A stretch of 64,000 nucleotides of DNA, from contig VIIQ02000044.1 of NCBI GenBank assembly GCA_007449985.2, positions 1 to 64,000 on the forward strand. Direction: 5' to 3'. The notes under the pieces were generated by a model. The model was not told the origin of the DNA, did no database searches, and saw nothing but the letters and a program-made list of their open reading frames with translations. Source of the DNA: Desmodesmus armatus (lineage: Eukaryota; Chlorophyta; Chlorophyceae; Sphaeropleales; Scenedesmaceae). This document shows positions 54,433 to 64,000 of this stretch, in pieces. Position 1 is the first letter of the stretch. Each line of letters opens with the position of its first letter. The position numbers and the translations under genes are program-made.

Positions 54433-57400
54433 CGTACCAGCAGCTCCGGCGCCAACACCACTGGCTGATGCTCCAGTGGACAAGGTGTATGCAGGTGGGT
54501 GCCATTTTGTTTGTGAATAAAAGATATATATCATGAAAGGAACCTACGATGTAGGGCTACTGATTGCTGTCGGATGGGCTTGGCAGGCTTGGTGGGTCAT
54601 GACTGACTGCTTGCGCACTCATGCCGTGGCGTCTTGTGCACACAAACTTTGAGCTTGAGCGCGCTGCGCGAGAAAGGGGCTTTGCTGCACACAAGTCTGA
54701 AAGCATTGACTGGGTGTAACGAAACAAGTGCCAGAAGACCAACTGGCAGTGATGACCGATGTGAAGCTGTGGGCTCCCACATCACTCGATGACTCATTGC
54801 TTGATCACCACTTGATGACTCTGTCACGTACACGAGACGTGTCACCTTTCTATCCTCAGTGCACTGTTTGCAGATGTGCTGAGGGGCCTGAAGAGTCTGA
54901 CGACGCTTGACGTAGATGTCAACAGCCGGTTCCCTCATGGCGTGATGAAACACCTGTCACATCTCCTCACTGATCTGCATTGTTTTGGGTGCAGATATGC
55001 TGAGGGGCCTAACGAGTCTGACGGAGCTGTAACGTCGATGTGACGGGCAGTGCTTACTGATGTCGGGCTGCCGGCTCCATCACCGCTTGTTTACCCTGTC
55101 ATGTGCATGAGGCCTGTCTCCTTGCTATCTTTTTGCTGCATTGATTGCAGATGTGCTGAGGGGCCTGAAGAGTCTTACAAAGCTTGACGTAGATGTGACA
55201 GGCCTCTGCAAGGTGATGCAGCTGACCTCTTCGCCCCTTGCTGGAGTGAGGGAGCTGAGGATCCACATGCTGGGTGCTGTGCACCTGCCGCCTGGCGGCC
55301 TCCCTACGCTGCCCAGCCTGACACACCTGGAGTTCTACTTGCCTGACGAGCGCAACTGGGGTAGGTGGCATGTGTCTTGGCAGTTGCCACACAGTGCAGT
55401 TCGGTTCAGTACGGTACGGTACGGTACGGTGCGGTACGGTACAGCACAGTACAGTACACTACAGTACAGTATAGTACAGAACTTTTTTACAGTACAGTAT
55501 AGCGTAGCCAGTGCGGCGCAGTACAGTATAGTACAATACAGTGCAGTGAAGTTCACCCAGTACAGGTTGACTGCTGAACAGTGGACGGCAGGCACGAGAG
55601 CATTAGTGCTGTGCTGTGTACTGTCCCCCGCTGTGCCATGCTGTGTGCTGCGAGATGCAGCCTTACTGTGTGTGGTGCTGTCCGTTGTTCTTGCTGACAC
55701 CCATGCTGTGTTGTGTGCTGCTCCATGCTGTGCCGTGCTGTGCCGTTCACTTTCAGAAGCTGACTACAATGACTATGAGGACCTGCCTCTGTGGCGACAC
55801 CAAGCCAATGTGAGCACCACAAGTCCTAACGGCAGATAGCAGATGTCAGTCTGCAGAGCAAACAGTGTGCATGCCAACAGGGGCATCTTCATCGCTCACG
55901 TGTGTACATCCAACCAATCGTTTGCGCACCAAGCCAGGGATCACCACCACTAGCTGGTCTGAGATGCAGACAGCTTGCTAGCTTGACGGGGGCTCGAGCG
56001 GCACTATAGGCCCGCGGGGGCGTGCGGGTGAACGGTGTGCTTGCTAGGTCATGTACCGTGTTGTCCGCTGCGCTAACTTGCATTGCAGTCAGACACCAGC
56101 ACCAATGCGCGCCCTTGCGTTGCACCCATATTGCTTGCAGTCACCCTTGGAGCCATGGTCGTCTGGCAGACGCAGGCAACTGCGTGCAGCAGCACAGGCA
56201 GCTTGGCAGTGATTATTAGAAGTTCTCCTGCCTCACTGCATCTGCCTCACTGTGGCAAACCAGATCCAATCCAAGTGTGTGCATGTCATGGTGCTCCTCT
56301 GCTAGCTCACCGCTGCTTTTGCTGGGGCGTCGCTGCTGCTGCTGCTGCTGCTGCTGCAGGTGCGTCAGCTGGTGCTGCGTGGCACCTTCCATGCGGGCGG
56401 CTTCTTTGCCCCAGGCCACCTGGACCTTGCGCACCAGGCCATGCCCCACATCAGCCGCCTGGTGTTCATGAAGTGTGGCGACCTCAAGCCAGAGCGACTG
56501 CAGGAGGTGGGTGTTGGTCGGGGGGGGGGGGGGGTGTTGCTGGGCTGGAAGGAAGGGGTTGTGCTCTGACTGGTCTTTCATGCCGCACATCAGCCGCCTG
56601 GTGTTCAGTGTGGCGGCCTCAAGCCAGAGCCCCTGCAGGAGGTGGGTGTTGTGCTGACACTGTGACCTGTTGGGAGGGGGGGTGGCTGGGTGGGTAGGTG
56701 GGTGGGTGGGCGATTAGGTGTACAAACAGATACGCAATCCCTGCAGCCACCGGCAACACGTACGTCAGGGGCCTGTGGTGCATGATCCTCAGGTCGGGGA
56801 CTAGACTGGGTTCACCAAGCAGGTTCTGCTGCATGGCTGTGTACATTGTGTCCTTTGGTGATACACCTTTTGTTTCTTTTCTTCCCATGGCGCACAGGTT
56901 GTTGACAGCCGTCTGAGCCCCTACATAGAGGTGGTGGAGGGCAGGAACTTTGGCCTGCCTCACAAGCCCGGTCAACAGCCAGACCCTGCTGCTGCTGGTG
57001 CAACAGTACAGCAGGCCCTGGGCCAGCAGCAGCAGCAGCAGCTGGGGCAGGCTGGCGCTGCAGGCACCAGTGCTGCAGCTGCTGCGGGGCCAGAAGGTGG
57101 CAGTGAAGCAGCGGAGCAGCAGGAGGGTGATGATGACTTGCCTCCTCTGTTACAGGCAGTGGTGGTCAGCAACGGGCTGCAGCAGCTGCAGCAGCAGGAA
57201 GGACAGGGTGTTGCTGCAAGTACTGGAGAGGCTGGGGGTGACGGGGATGGGCCTGGTGGTGCAGCTGGCTTCGCCATTGTGGGTGGTGGGGGCGAGGCTG
57301 GTGGTGCAGTTGGTGTGGCCAATGCGGGTGGTGGGGGCGAGGGTGGTGCTGCAGTTGGTGGTGGCAGTGTGGGTGTGGGTGGTGGGGATGCGGCACCTGA

Positions 57401-57875
57401 CCTGCTTGATATGGAGGACCAGTCGCTGCAGATGGCAGCATCACCGCCAACTGCACAGAATACATCTGACGTGCCTGAACTGCTGTCTGAGGGTAGCGAG
57501 GACAGTGATTCCGACGCTAGTAGCGAGGACATTCCAGGGCTGGGCATCGGCATCGGCAATCAGTTTGAGGGTCATGGGGCTGTGGAGGGGGCTGCTGGCG
57601 GTGTGGAGGAGGTCGCTGCACCTGTCGTGCTCCAGCAACCTTCCTTGGCCTGGCAGGCAATGACTCAGGCCCTTCAGGATGGGGCTGAGCCGTGGCAGAT
57701 GATGGAGGCGCAGCAGTCACTGCAGCAGCAGCGCGGTCGGTTCCTGCAGGCTCTGAAGGTGAAAAGGCGGGCTGGGCTGGAGGCGGTTGCAGCACGGGCG
57801 GGTGAGGTTGGGGTGGCTGTGAAGTTGCTGCCTGTGGTAGCGTGGGTTCACTGGTACCATGAGATGTTGGAGTAG
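46805..57875 (+). CDS. Large F-box-like, leucine-rich repeat and poly-Gln protein
   Basis: Twelve exons match in phase: 46805-47094, 47359-47639, 48096-48280, 48766-49093, 49481-49974, 50698-50860, 52597-53832, 54261-54494, 55151-55360, 55757-55809, 56360-56506, 56898-57875, giving about 1532 residues. The N-terminus (LTDLPRPFIRALLDALDPDD, then GRSLLFASASILKALSEV) looks like an F-box. LRR segments follow: VGPLRNLVLTLP, LGKLTQLKSLRMCI, LGNLTSLHLQLPL, LQHLTRLVLSTTY and LTSLQSLTVTPHEW. A 412-residue Gln-rich exon (QGQGQNQQQNQQQGQQGQ) splits them from later LRRs (LKSLTKLDVDVTGL, LPSLTHLEFYLP, VRQLVLRGTF). The C-terminus is Gly/Gln-rich with acidic motifs (DVPELLSEGSEDSDSDASSE) and a helical end. 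A similar acidic motif (ASDDDIDDLPELLL) is in exon 8. Function unknown; a ubiquitin-ligase substrate receptor is an inference. Two genes joined in one model cannot be excluded at exon 5/6. Confidence 0.7.
48505..50345 (+). repeat. Copies of LRR-gene exon 3, 4 and 5 ends with their donors
   Basis: Exon 3 end (GACACCCGGCGATGCAGCAG + GT) recurs at about 48520-48545. Exon 4 end (CTGGGGATGGGCTTTGCAG + GT) recurs at about 49215-49235 with the preceding LTELVLAQLGMGFAG sequence. Exon 5 end (GGCAGCTTCGTGATGAA..GCAG) recurs at about 50067-50095 and 50317-50342, the last with its GT donor lost (GCAGTAAAGG). Confidence 0.85.
52290..52645 (+). repeat. Three copies of the LRR-gene exon 7 start
   Basis: TTTGTTCCAGCCC.TGCTTGC ACAGCAAGACATGCCTG occurs at about 52311, 52458 and 52599. 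Each is preceded by a (CACTGC)-rich tract; the first has GTAAG where the others read GTAGG. Only the third copy opens into the 1236-bp exon. Confidence 0.9.
54870..55200 (+). repeat. Three copies of the LRR-gene exon 9 start
   Basis: GCAGATGTGCTGAGGGGCCT followed by GAAGAGTCTNAC occurs at about 54871 and 55147, with a diverged copy (GCAGATATGCTGAGGGGCCT) at about 54991. The middle copy has a TAA where Asp-Val-Asp should follow. Intron sequence in front of each copy is also similar (TGATGACTC...GTGCATGAG...CTGTC). Confidence 0.9.
56578..56650 (+). repeat. Copy of LRR-gene exon 11 end
   Basis: CACATCAGCCGCCTGGTGTT followed by GTGTGGCGGCCTCAAGCCAGAGC..CTGCAGGAGGTGGGTGTTG repeats 56446-56515, with a missing ATGAA after TTC and so a shifted frame. 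Confidence 0.9.
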
Positions 57876-58830
57876 TGGGTGTGAGTTGGGTTGAGGGGGG
57901 GAAGGGGGTCGACAAGTTTGCAGTTGTTGGCTGGGACAGTGTGTGCCATGTGTGGAGGCGATGCAGCGGACGCGGGACGGTGTTGCAGCTGGCAACCTCT
58001 TATTACGTGGCCGGCTTTGTACAATGTCTGCAGGTGTACATTGTGTTGCGGTGTACTTGTGTAGTTGAGGGGTTGTTTCAATCTTCAAAAAGTAATAGTG
58101 CTTGATACTGTTACTGTGATAGTGTCAGAGTTGAGGTCAACAAGCACGCCGAATAGAAGTAGTTTTAGCTGAGTGTGTTGTTGGCATGCTAGTTGCAAAA
58201 CACCCTGACTGTCACGAACCCAGCAGCTGCCTGGACTGCATAGTCCCATGGGGCTGCACCACATACGCGTCAGCTGATCAGTTTGTGTGCAGCCAGCACA
58301 TCTAACACGACAACACAACACAGCTAGGCTGGCATGAGCTCTTGAGCTTCATAGCTACAGGTGTAACTTTGATTTGATTAGATTTAACACAGCTGACCAT
58401 CAGTCTCATCTTTCACAACCACTTTGCCCACTCATATCGAGAATGGAAGATGCAGAGGGCCTCTGCATCTTGAGTGCATCGTGCACGCTCTCTTAGATCT
58501 GAGATCTCTAGAGCTGCAGGCTGCACAGTCAGAGGAAGAGTCAACATCCTGACTTTGCAACTTGCTGGCAGTGCCAGTGCAGCATGAGTGATGGGAGATG
58601 CTGCCCGACGAGTTCAAACAATTGTTGAGCCTCCACACTATCTGTGGAAGAAATAAGTGCAGGAGCAGGGTGGGCAATTGCAAGACCCTTCTGTGCTGTC
58701 GGACAGCAACAGATGTCAATGTCTTGCCAACAGCGCTGTTGGCGCAAAACGTCACCTAGGATGGTGGACAGATGCAATTACTTCGTATTACCGCAACATG
58801 TCAGTGACATTGTCCACCCCTGCCTGCATC
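57876..58830. other. Spacer between convergent LRR and CAP-domain genes
   Basis: 3' regions of both genes. A TGTAA at about 58361 could serve the LRR gene. GATCTGAGATCTCTAGAGC near 58495 is a short imperfect palindrome. No further gene seen. Confidence 0.45.
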
Positions 58831-59667
58831 TCAGTCACACTCCGCAAACACCTGTGTTGCATACTCCCACTTGCTGCCCTCAGCCACTGCTATGGCCATA
58901 TGAGTGAAGCCCTCCTTCAATATGTTCACCCTGTGGCTGTCAGACTGCATCCATCTCTCAAAGTAACTCTCCGCACTAGACTCCTCATCACCTTCTGCCA
59001 CGTTTTCTGCCACGTGCTTACCCTCACAGCCGCTCAGCTCATCTACCGCGGGCCAGTAGCGCTTGCCAATGCTGGAGCCGTCGCTACCTGTAGCGCAGAT
59101 AGGCAGGGCATGCATCCAATGCAAGTTGCATCGAGATTAAGAGCAGGGCGCATCTGCACAGGGTGAACCTCGCCATCCGATGTATACAACAACAATGTCA
59201 GAGGCGGTTGGCACTGGTGGTGATTGACTCACTCATCTGAGATGACGGTCACTCATGGTACCTTCACTCAGTGACCCAAGTTGTGTGCCAACCGCAGGCT
59301 GCCTAGGGTTAAGGGTTTAGGTTTTGGGTTTAGGGTGCGGTCTCACCGCATGTGATCAGCCGTCTCCAAGTAACAACTGTGATTGCTGCTGCATCTATGA
59401 TGTCTGGGCTGCTGGTAACACTGTAGTTGTGCATGCTAGCCAGGAGACATCTGTCAAAAAGTGGCTTTAGTGAAGGTTCGCGTAGCGCAATCTTGACGCC
59501 AAAATAGCCGGGCGCTCTGCCGCACCTGTGTGATCCAAAAAGCTGTGGCGAGCCATGTCGTTGCTGTGCCGCTGCGCCGCCGACTGGATGACATAAGAGT
59601 ACCTCAGCGGCTCCAGCCCCTCCTCCCGCCGGACCTTGTTCACAAGCTCCAGCATCTCACTAGCCAT
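58831..59667 (-). CDS. CAP/SCP-domain protein (cysteine-rich secretory / PR-1-like)
   Basis: CAP proteins are mostly secreted; several bind sterols or lipids and plant PR-1 is defence-linked. Two exons match in phase: 59667-59526 and 59087-58831, about 132 residues. The family order is clear: LELVNKVRREEGLEPLRYS, SAAQRHSNDMARHSFLDHTG joined to SDGSSIGKRYW, KHVAENVAEG, FERWMQSDSHRVNILKEGFT, HMAIAVAEGSKWEYATQVFA. The paired His and Glu of the CAP cavity (His in RHSFLDHTG, Glu in AENVAEG, His in SDSHRVNIL) are present. No signal peptide is encoded by the visible first exon, so an upstream signal exon is probably missed; the upstream sequence is a repeat array. It is closer to the short bacterial/algal YkwD-like form than to vertebrate CRISPs, as the Cys-rich tail is absent. 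Confidence 0.82.
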
Positions 59668-59689
59668 ATCATGGAACTCACCCTACCAA

Positions 59690-60010
59690 CAGCCTGGCTG
59701 GGCTACTACCCTAGTAGTAGGGGTAGTAGCAGTTTAAATGGCTGGCTACTACCCTAGGGTAGTAGAGGGTAGTAGCAGTGCATTTTGGCTTGCTACTAGG
59801 GTAGTTCCATCGGGATTACTACCCTAGTAGCTGCCCAGGGCTGCTACTACCCTAGTAGCACCTCAGGAACTACCCTAGTAGCAGGGGAAACCACCCTAGT
59901 AGCAAAGATAACTACCTTAGTAGCAGGCGAGACTACCCTAGTAGCAGAGAGAACTACCCTAGTAGCAGGGGAAACTACCCTAGTAGCAGCATGCAAGCAG
60001 GGTAGTAGCA
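59690..60010. repeat. Palindromic CTACCCTAGTAGC array
   Basis: About 12 copies of (A)CTACCCTAGTAGCA spaced roughly 19-22 bp in the later part (59860-60000) and irregularly before it. The core with flanking GCTACTAC forms imperfect hairpins. The same family occurs at 63515-63665. Confidence 0.9.
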
Positions 60011-60527
60011 GGCTGCAACATGCCTGGGTTCTTGGCTGGTTTCCATGGCTGGTAATCAGGTGAAAGCTGCTTACCGGCGCCACCATGCTCGAGTTCCTAC
60101 ACATGCAAGCAGTGCTCACCCAGTATGAGCATGATCCATGCGACACGCCTGCCATTCACACCAATCACTGCACAAACAGAGCCACAGTTGCAAGGTTACA
60201 TGTAACACACTAGCACTACACAATTACTTTCCTTGCATGCATGCTCTGTATATACTGACCTCAACACAACACAACACAAACCTCACACACTACAGACAGC
60301 AGCTGTGAACTCCACAACAGGCCTCTGAAACAGGCTAAGTCCACACCATGATCACCGTCCCTAGGGACTCATGAGTGCTGTACTGCTGATCAAACATCAT
60401 GACAGCAACAGACTGCCTGGTGCAGTGGTTGTACAGACACAAACAGGAGCAGCATTGCCCAACAATGCCAGCCACAACCAAACCCCGTGCCGACTGCTGT
60501 CACACAACCAGCTACTTCCCGCATCTC

Positions 60528-62480
60528 CTAGAGGATGGTGGAGCCCTCCAGAAAGCGCCTGTTGGGAACGCCCAGCCAGGCCTTTGCCGTGGTTGCTGCC
60601 GCCTTCATCTTCTTCTCGCCAATGACCACGTCCTTCAGGTTGATGAGTGAGGAGGGCACCTGCAAAATTGGCCAGGTGTCACCAACAGGTCAACAGATGC
60701 ATGCATACACTTGGGTCTGCTTCTACTTGACCAAAGGGGATCAACCAGTACAGCACAAGGCATTGCCTGTGTCAAAGCAGGTTGCTGTATGGGCTGACCC
60801 ACAGCATAACAAAACAAGTAGGCAAGCTGGCAAAACCACCATGCCACCAACACACATGCTGGCCTTGCTATGTCACCAAGCCCACCAGCAACCAACAAGG
60901 GGACGCTGTGCACAAGCCAGTTGTGCTGCAGCCGCACTGCTGACACCGACATTTCATGATATGCCCCCGTCAGTGCTGGATATCCCTGTCACGGAGCTGT
61001 TAAATCCCTCACAAATTTCACTCACCACAACATCGCCAAAGACTTCTCAACCGTGACAGTTAAACTACAAGCTTGGTGCTTCTGAGCTGTGTCGACACCT
61101 CCTCCACCTCCATGTCCAGCTCCAGCTTGATGCCCTTGGTGTCCTGTTGTGGATGCTGGGGGGCTCAGGGTCTCCATCACAGCTGCTGCTGCTGTCTCCT
61201 GCCCCTGGGCTGCCAGCAGTGCACGCAGCTCTGACAGGGGGCAACATGACAAGGCACAGGTGCAGATGTGCAGATTAGTACAGCACGAGCGCTTGTCTAC
61301 ATGCTGTTGCAGTTGCTACCTTGGTCAGTTGTGCATGGCTCGACCCAAAGAAGCAAACAGCGCCCCAACCAATGCATGGGCCTGCTGCTGGCTGGCAGCC
61401 TTGCTGTCCGTCCACTTCTCTACAGCCACTCTGACAACAGCGTTGTTCAGCAACATGCTCAGCGAGCATCAGCCACATGCTGTAGCGGCTCTTACCGTCT
61501 AAGCCAAGTGGGGCTGAGTTGGCAATGGCTCTGTCACCTCCAGCCGCTGTTGCCGCCATCCCTTGGCCCCTCAGTGAGGCTGTTTGAGCTTCAGACTCAT
61601 CTGCTGCTGCCACCATAGTACACTGTGCCCCCGGTGCTGCAGCACTGGTCTGGGTGTCACCCTGGCGTCGCTTACTGTGCAGATTGTAACTGGTGGCGCC
61701 CTGCGTCGGCACAGCAGACTTGTTGGTGGGACATACAAGACTCTGTGTACTGTAAGTGCAACAAATAGGGAGAAGAACTTGTCGGGACTGGTCAATCTTT
61801 CCACTTTTGACCTCAACACCATGGCTCAACTGGGGACCTGGGTCGACCTTCCTGTGAGTCACACCCCAAAGGTCTAGGATCTGATCCGTCTGCAGCTGCA
61901 TGTGGACGCGTCCACATACGTGCTTTCAGTTGTTGCCTGGTGTGGACGTGCAGGTTGAATGCACAGCAGCAGCTGCATCACTTTGCGCATCACTCACCAT
62001 TCAGTGCCTGGACCTTCGTGAGCATTCCGCCAGTTCTCGGCCAAGTCAGAAGCCATACAGCAGCACCTCCTACGCACATGCAGGAGGGCAACATCGTCAT
62101 GTGAGCCCCTGAGCTGAGGCATACGTCTGCTGTGCATGTGTACGTATGAGGCAGGGTGTGCAATCACACACAAGCCACCAGTCTGCTGCGCGGCCTGTCA
62201 AGCAGCCTTGGCTGCTTTTCTATCCCGATGTCAGCATGGCTTCTGACTTCTTGCAAGACTATTGATCTGCCTTCTGCACAACTGTTGCAATTGCAGCTGA
62301 TCATGGGTGGCTGAACTCACCCTGCATGTTGCCCAGTCGGCCAGCCTTCAGTAACTGTGAGTAACAGCGGCGCATACATGCTGTTCATCGCCAGTTTGCC
62401 GAGAATAGCGAGTTCTCCGGGTCTGCATTCTGTCCTTGCTGCTGGAACAGCAGCTCTGACAGCTGTAACACTGGGGAGCT
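60528..62480 (-). CDS. Unresolved multi-exon gene of unknown family
   Basis: Not recognised. Minus-strand segments that look coding: about 62480-62322 (CRPGELAILGKLAMNSMYAP), 62069-61998 (MASDLAENWRNAHEGPGTE), 61851-61496 (WKVDPGPQLSHGVEVKSGKI, then a linker with NLHSKRRQGD), 61230-61026 (ELRALLAAQGQETAAAAVME; then DTKGIKLELDMEVEEVSTQL in a second frame and SLTVTVEKSLAML back in the first) and 60659-60528 (VPSSLINLKDVVIGEKKMKA ... RRFLEGSTIL, stop). The three middle junctions match in phase, but the last exon does not follow in phase. Frame slips inside 61230-61026 resemble the homopolymer slips elsewhere in the window. Treat as a locus, not as a protein model. The 5' end may lie further right. 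Confidence 0.4.
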
Positions 62481-63514
62481 GCTGCAGCGGCTGATCTGTG
62501 TACTGAAGCTATCAAGCGTCATATATGCAAGCATGTGATAGCGCTGCTGGACCAGTGCGAGCTGCAGATGAGACAGACGGAACCAACCACCATGACGATC
62601 TCAAGTTTAGCAGTCGCATTTGCACAGCAAGTAGAGCTCACGAATGAGGAGAGCATGTGAGAGATACCACGGTTATGTCTAGGAAGCCTAGTGCAGTGGC
62701 AACGTTGCCAGCAGTTCAACTGCAATGCTCTGCTGACAGCCTGTTCAAACCAAACTTGGGGTTTGCAGGTGCAGCCTACAGCCGTTGATCAAGCAAAGCA
62801 TGTGAAATGCCTCGTCAGTAGACAGTCTCTATGGAGCTCGAGTGCAATGCACTTGCCCAAAACAAAGCAGCTGACTGCTGAGTTTCCAGGTGCACATCGC
62901 CAGCCAGCGCTGGCTAGCCAACCATTCACGTGCAAGTACATGTGGCTGTACAGCCTGCCTTCTACTCCCCTTCTACTCCCCTGCTGCCCCATGTGATCAG
63001 GTTGACAGATATGCATATAGCCCAGTATACACAACCTGGTCGCACACTCACTCAATGCACAGGACCACCACTTCAAGCCTGGCGGGTAGAGTACATCACG
63101 CAACAGTCAAGCATGAACTTGCAGTCCTATGGCTAGCCTTGTTCGAGGCTGTCAGCCCCCAACTAGGGCAGTCCACCCCCTCACACAACCCATCCAAGTA
63201 ATCCTTGGTGGTGCCGTGGTCATGCCCAGGGGCTGGCTCGCCCCTAGCCGATGCACTGGCCATAGGCTTCAAAACTATGATGGCCACAGGACAGCTGGGA
63301 GCAAAGTGTTGGAGGGTTGAGGATTCAAGGGCCTGGTGGCCACCACGATGACACATACAGCGTACCAAAGGAATGTGCGTGCAGCAGTGCCCGCCACAGC
63401 ACGAAACTATGGACGCGGTGACAGGAGAGTCTTAGTATGTTTGTTTGCAGGGTTGCACCAGCAATGCCCTCTCACAATGTTGTATGCCACTGGCTGTGAC
63501 AGCTGGCCTTGCTA
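62481..63514. other. No recognisable gene
   Basis: Short ORFs only, none with family features on either strand. A CCTTCTACTCCCCTTCTACTCCCC direct repeat is near 62960. Confidence 0.4.
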
Positions 63515-63665
63515 CCACCCTAGTAGCAAGGTAGTGGCTACTACCCTGATAGCAGCCTGCTACTACGGTAGTAGCTTATTAATCCGCTACTACCTTAGTA
63601 GGAGGGTAGTAGCGGGCCAAAACACCCCTACTACCCCTACTACCAGGGTAGTAGCTCAGCCAGGC
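63515..63665. repeat. Second palindromic CTACC(C)TAGTAGC array
   Basis: Shares the core of the 59.7-60.0 kb array (CTACCCTAGTAGCAAGG, TACTACGGTAGTAGC, ACTACCTTAGTAG), here with units on both strands, so that neighbouring units can pair as hairpins. Confidence 0.85.
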
Positions 63666-64000
63666 TGTTGGTAGGGTCATCGTCCAGCGAGTCATGGTCT
63701 GTACCACCACAACAATGGGTTGGTGCATGCGCGCACACTGTGGTGCATGCGGCATGCAAGAGTACTGAGACCTGTTGTATTGGCAGCAGGTGTCATGCCG
63801 TTCTGTCCTGCTGCTGGCCTTGCCTGGAGGGTTTTGCTGCTGCTAGCTACTGCTTGTCCATACCATCACAGTATACACTGCCCAAAATGATATTGCGAGA
63901 GCGTGCATAGGGCCCAAAAACATTGGATGATGCCATGCTGCTGTCTTGTAGGCATCTAAAGGGGCTCAGTAGGAGGGTGAAAGCCTCATCGTGGCTTTTT
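63666..64000. other. Right edge, no recognisable gene
   Basis: No exon with a recognisable family motif and matching splice sites is seen before the window ends. Confidence 0.35.

Noticed and set aside
59690..60010. CRISPR-like regularly spaced repeats
   Set aside because: Units of about 20 bp with only a few bases between them, degenerate and palindromic, in a eukaryotic genome with no cas genes.

Overview
The window is nuclear DNA of a green alga, most likely a core chlorophyte (Chlorophyceae, for example the Sphaeropleales); the species is an inference. Evidence: G+C-rich intron-dense genes with GT-AG introns, long CAG/CTG runs coding poly-Gln, poly-Ala and poly-Ser, plant-type families (MINIYO, plastid-type PGP synthase, SEC12, glyoxal oxidase, F-box proteins), and a TTTAGGG-type interstitial repeat near 42.45 kb. 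There are no operons, CRISPR arrays, prophages or tRNA/rRNA genes that I can see. Gene models below were built by hand by matching reading frame and splice phase across GT-AG junctions.

Layout. 1-7287 (-): RPAP1/MINIYO, RNA polymerase II-associated, 3' end outside the window. 9862-10180 (-): unresolved hydrophobic coding-like segment. 10274-14687 (-): Aurora-like Ser/Thr kinase, 10 exons. 15720-17976 (-): phosphatidylglycerophosphate synthase, 6 exons. 17977-18441: shared divergent promoter. 18442-24359 (+): SEC12/PREB-like WD40 membrane protein, 10 exons. 25122-30528 (+): F-box protein with ankyrin-like helical repeats. 31290-33759 (-): unknown gene. 33.8-36.6 kb: gene-poor, with a 151-bp tandem repeat. 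36580-45084 (+): secreted glyoxal oxidase-type copper radical oxidase with a C-terminal jelly-roll-like module, 14 exons. 45.1-46.8 kb: GT microsatellite and 36-bp minisatellite. 46805-57875 (+): large F-box-like/LRR/poly-Gln protein, 12 exons. 58831-59667 (-): CAP/SCP-domain protein. 60528-62480 (-): unresolved gene. 59.7-60.0 and 63.5-63.7 kb: two arrays of a CTAGTAGC-type palindromic repeat.

The genes do not form one pathway. The theme that ties the window together is structural. In six of the eight well-resolved genes the introns carry one to five extra, partly decayed copies of the neighbouring exon edge together with its splice site. In RPAP1 four separate exon regions are each amplified 2-5 times. 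This looks like continuing local tandem duplication across splice junctions, a plausible route to intron growth or new introns. The kinase and PGP synthase genes are free of it.

A second recurring observation is that otherwise convincing exons (RPAP1, F-box/ankyrin gene, possibly the 60-62 kb gene) change frame as if one base were missing, several times beside homopolymers or CAG tracts. Assembly errors are the simplest explanation, and proteins from these exons should be read with that in mind.
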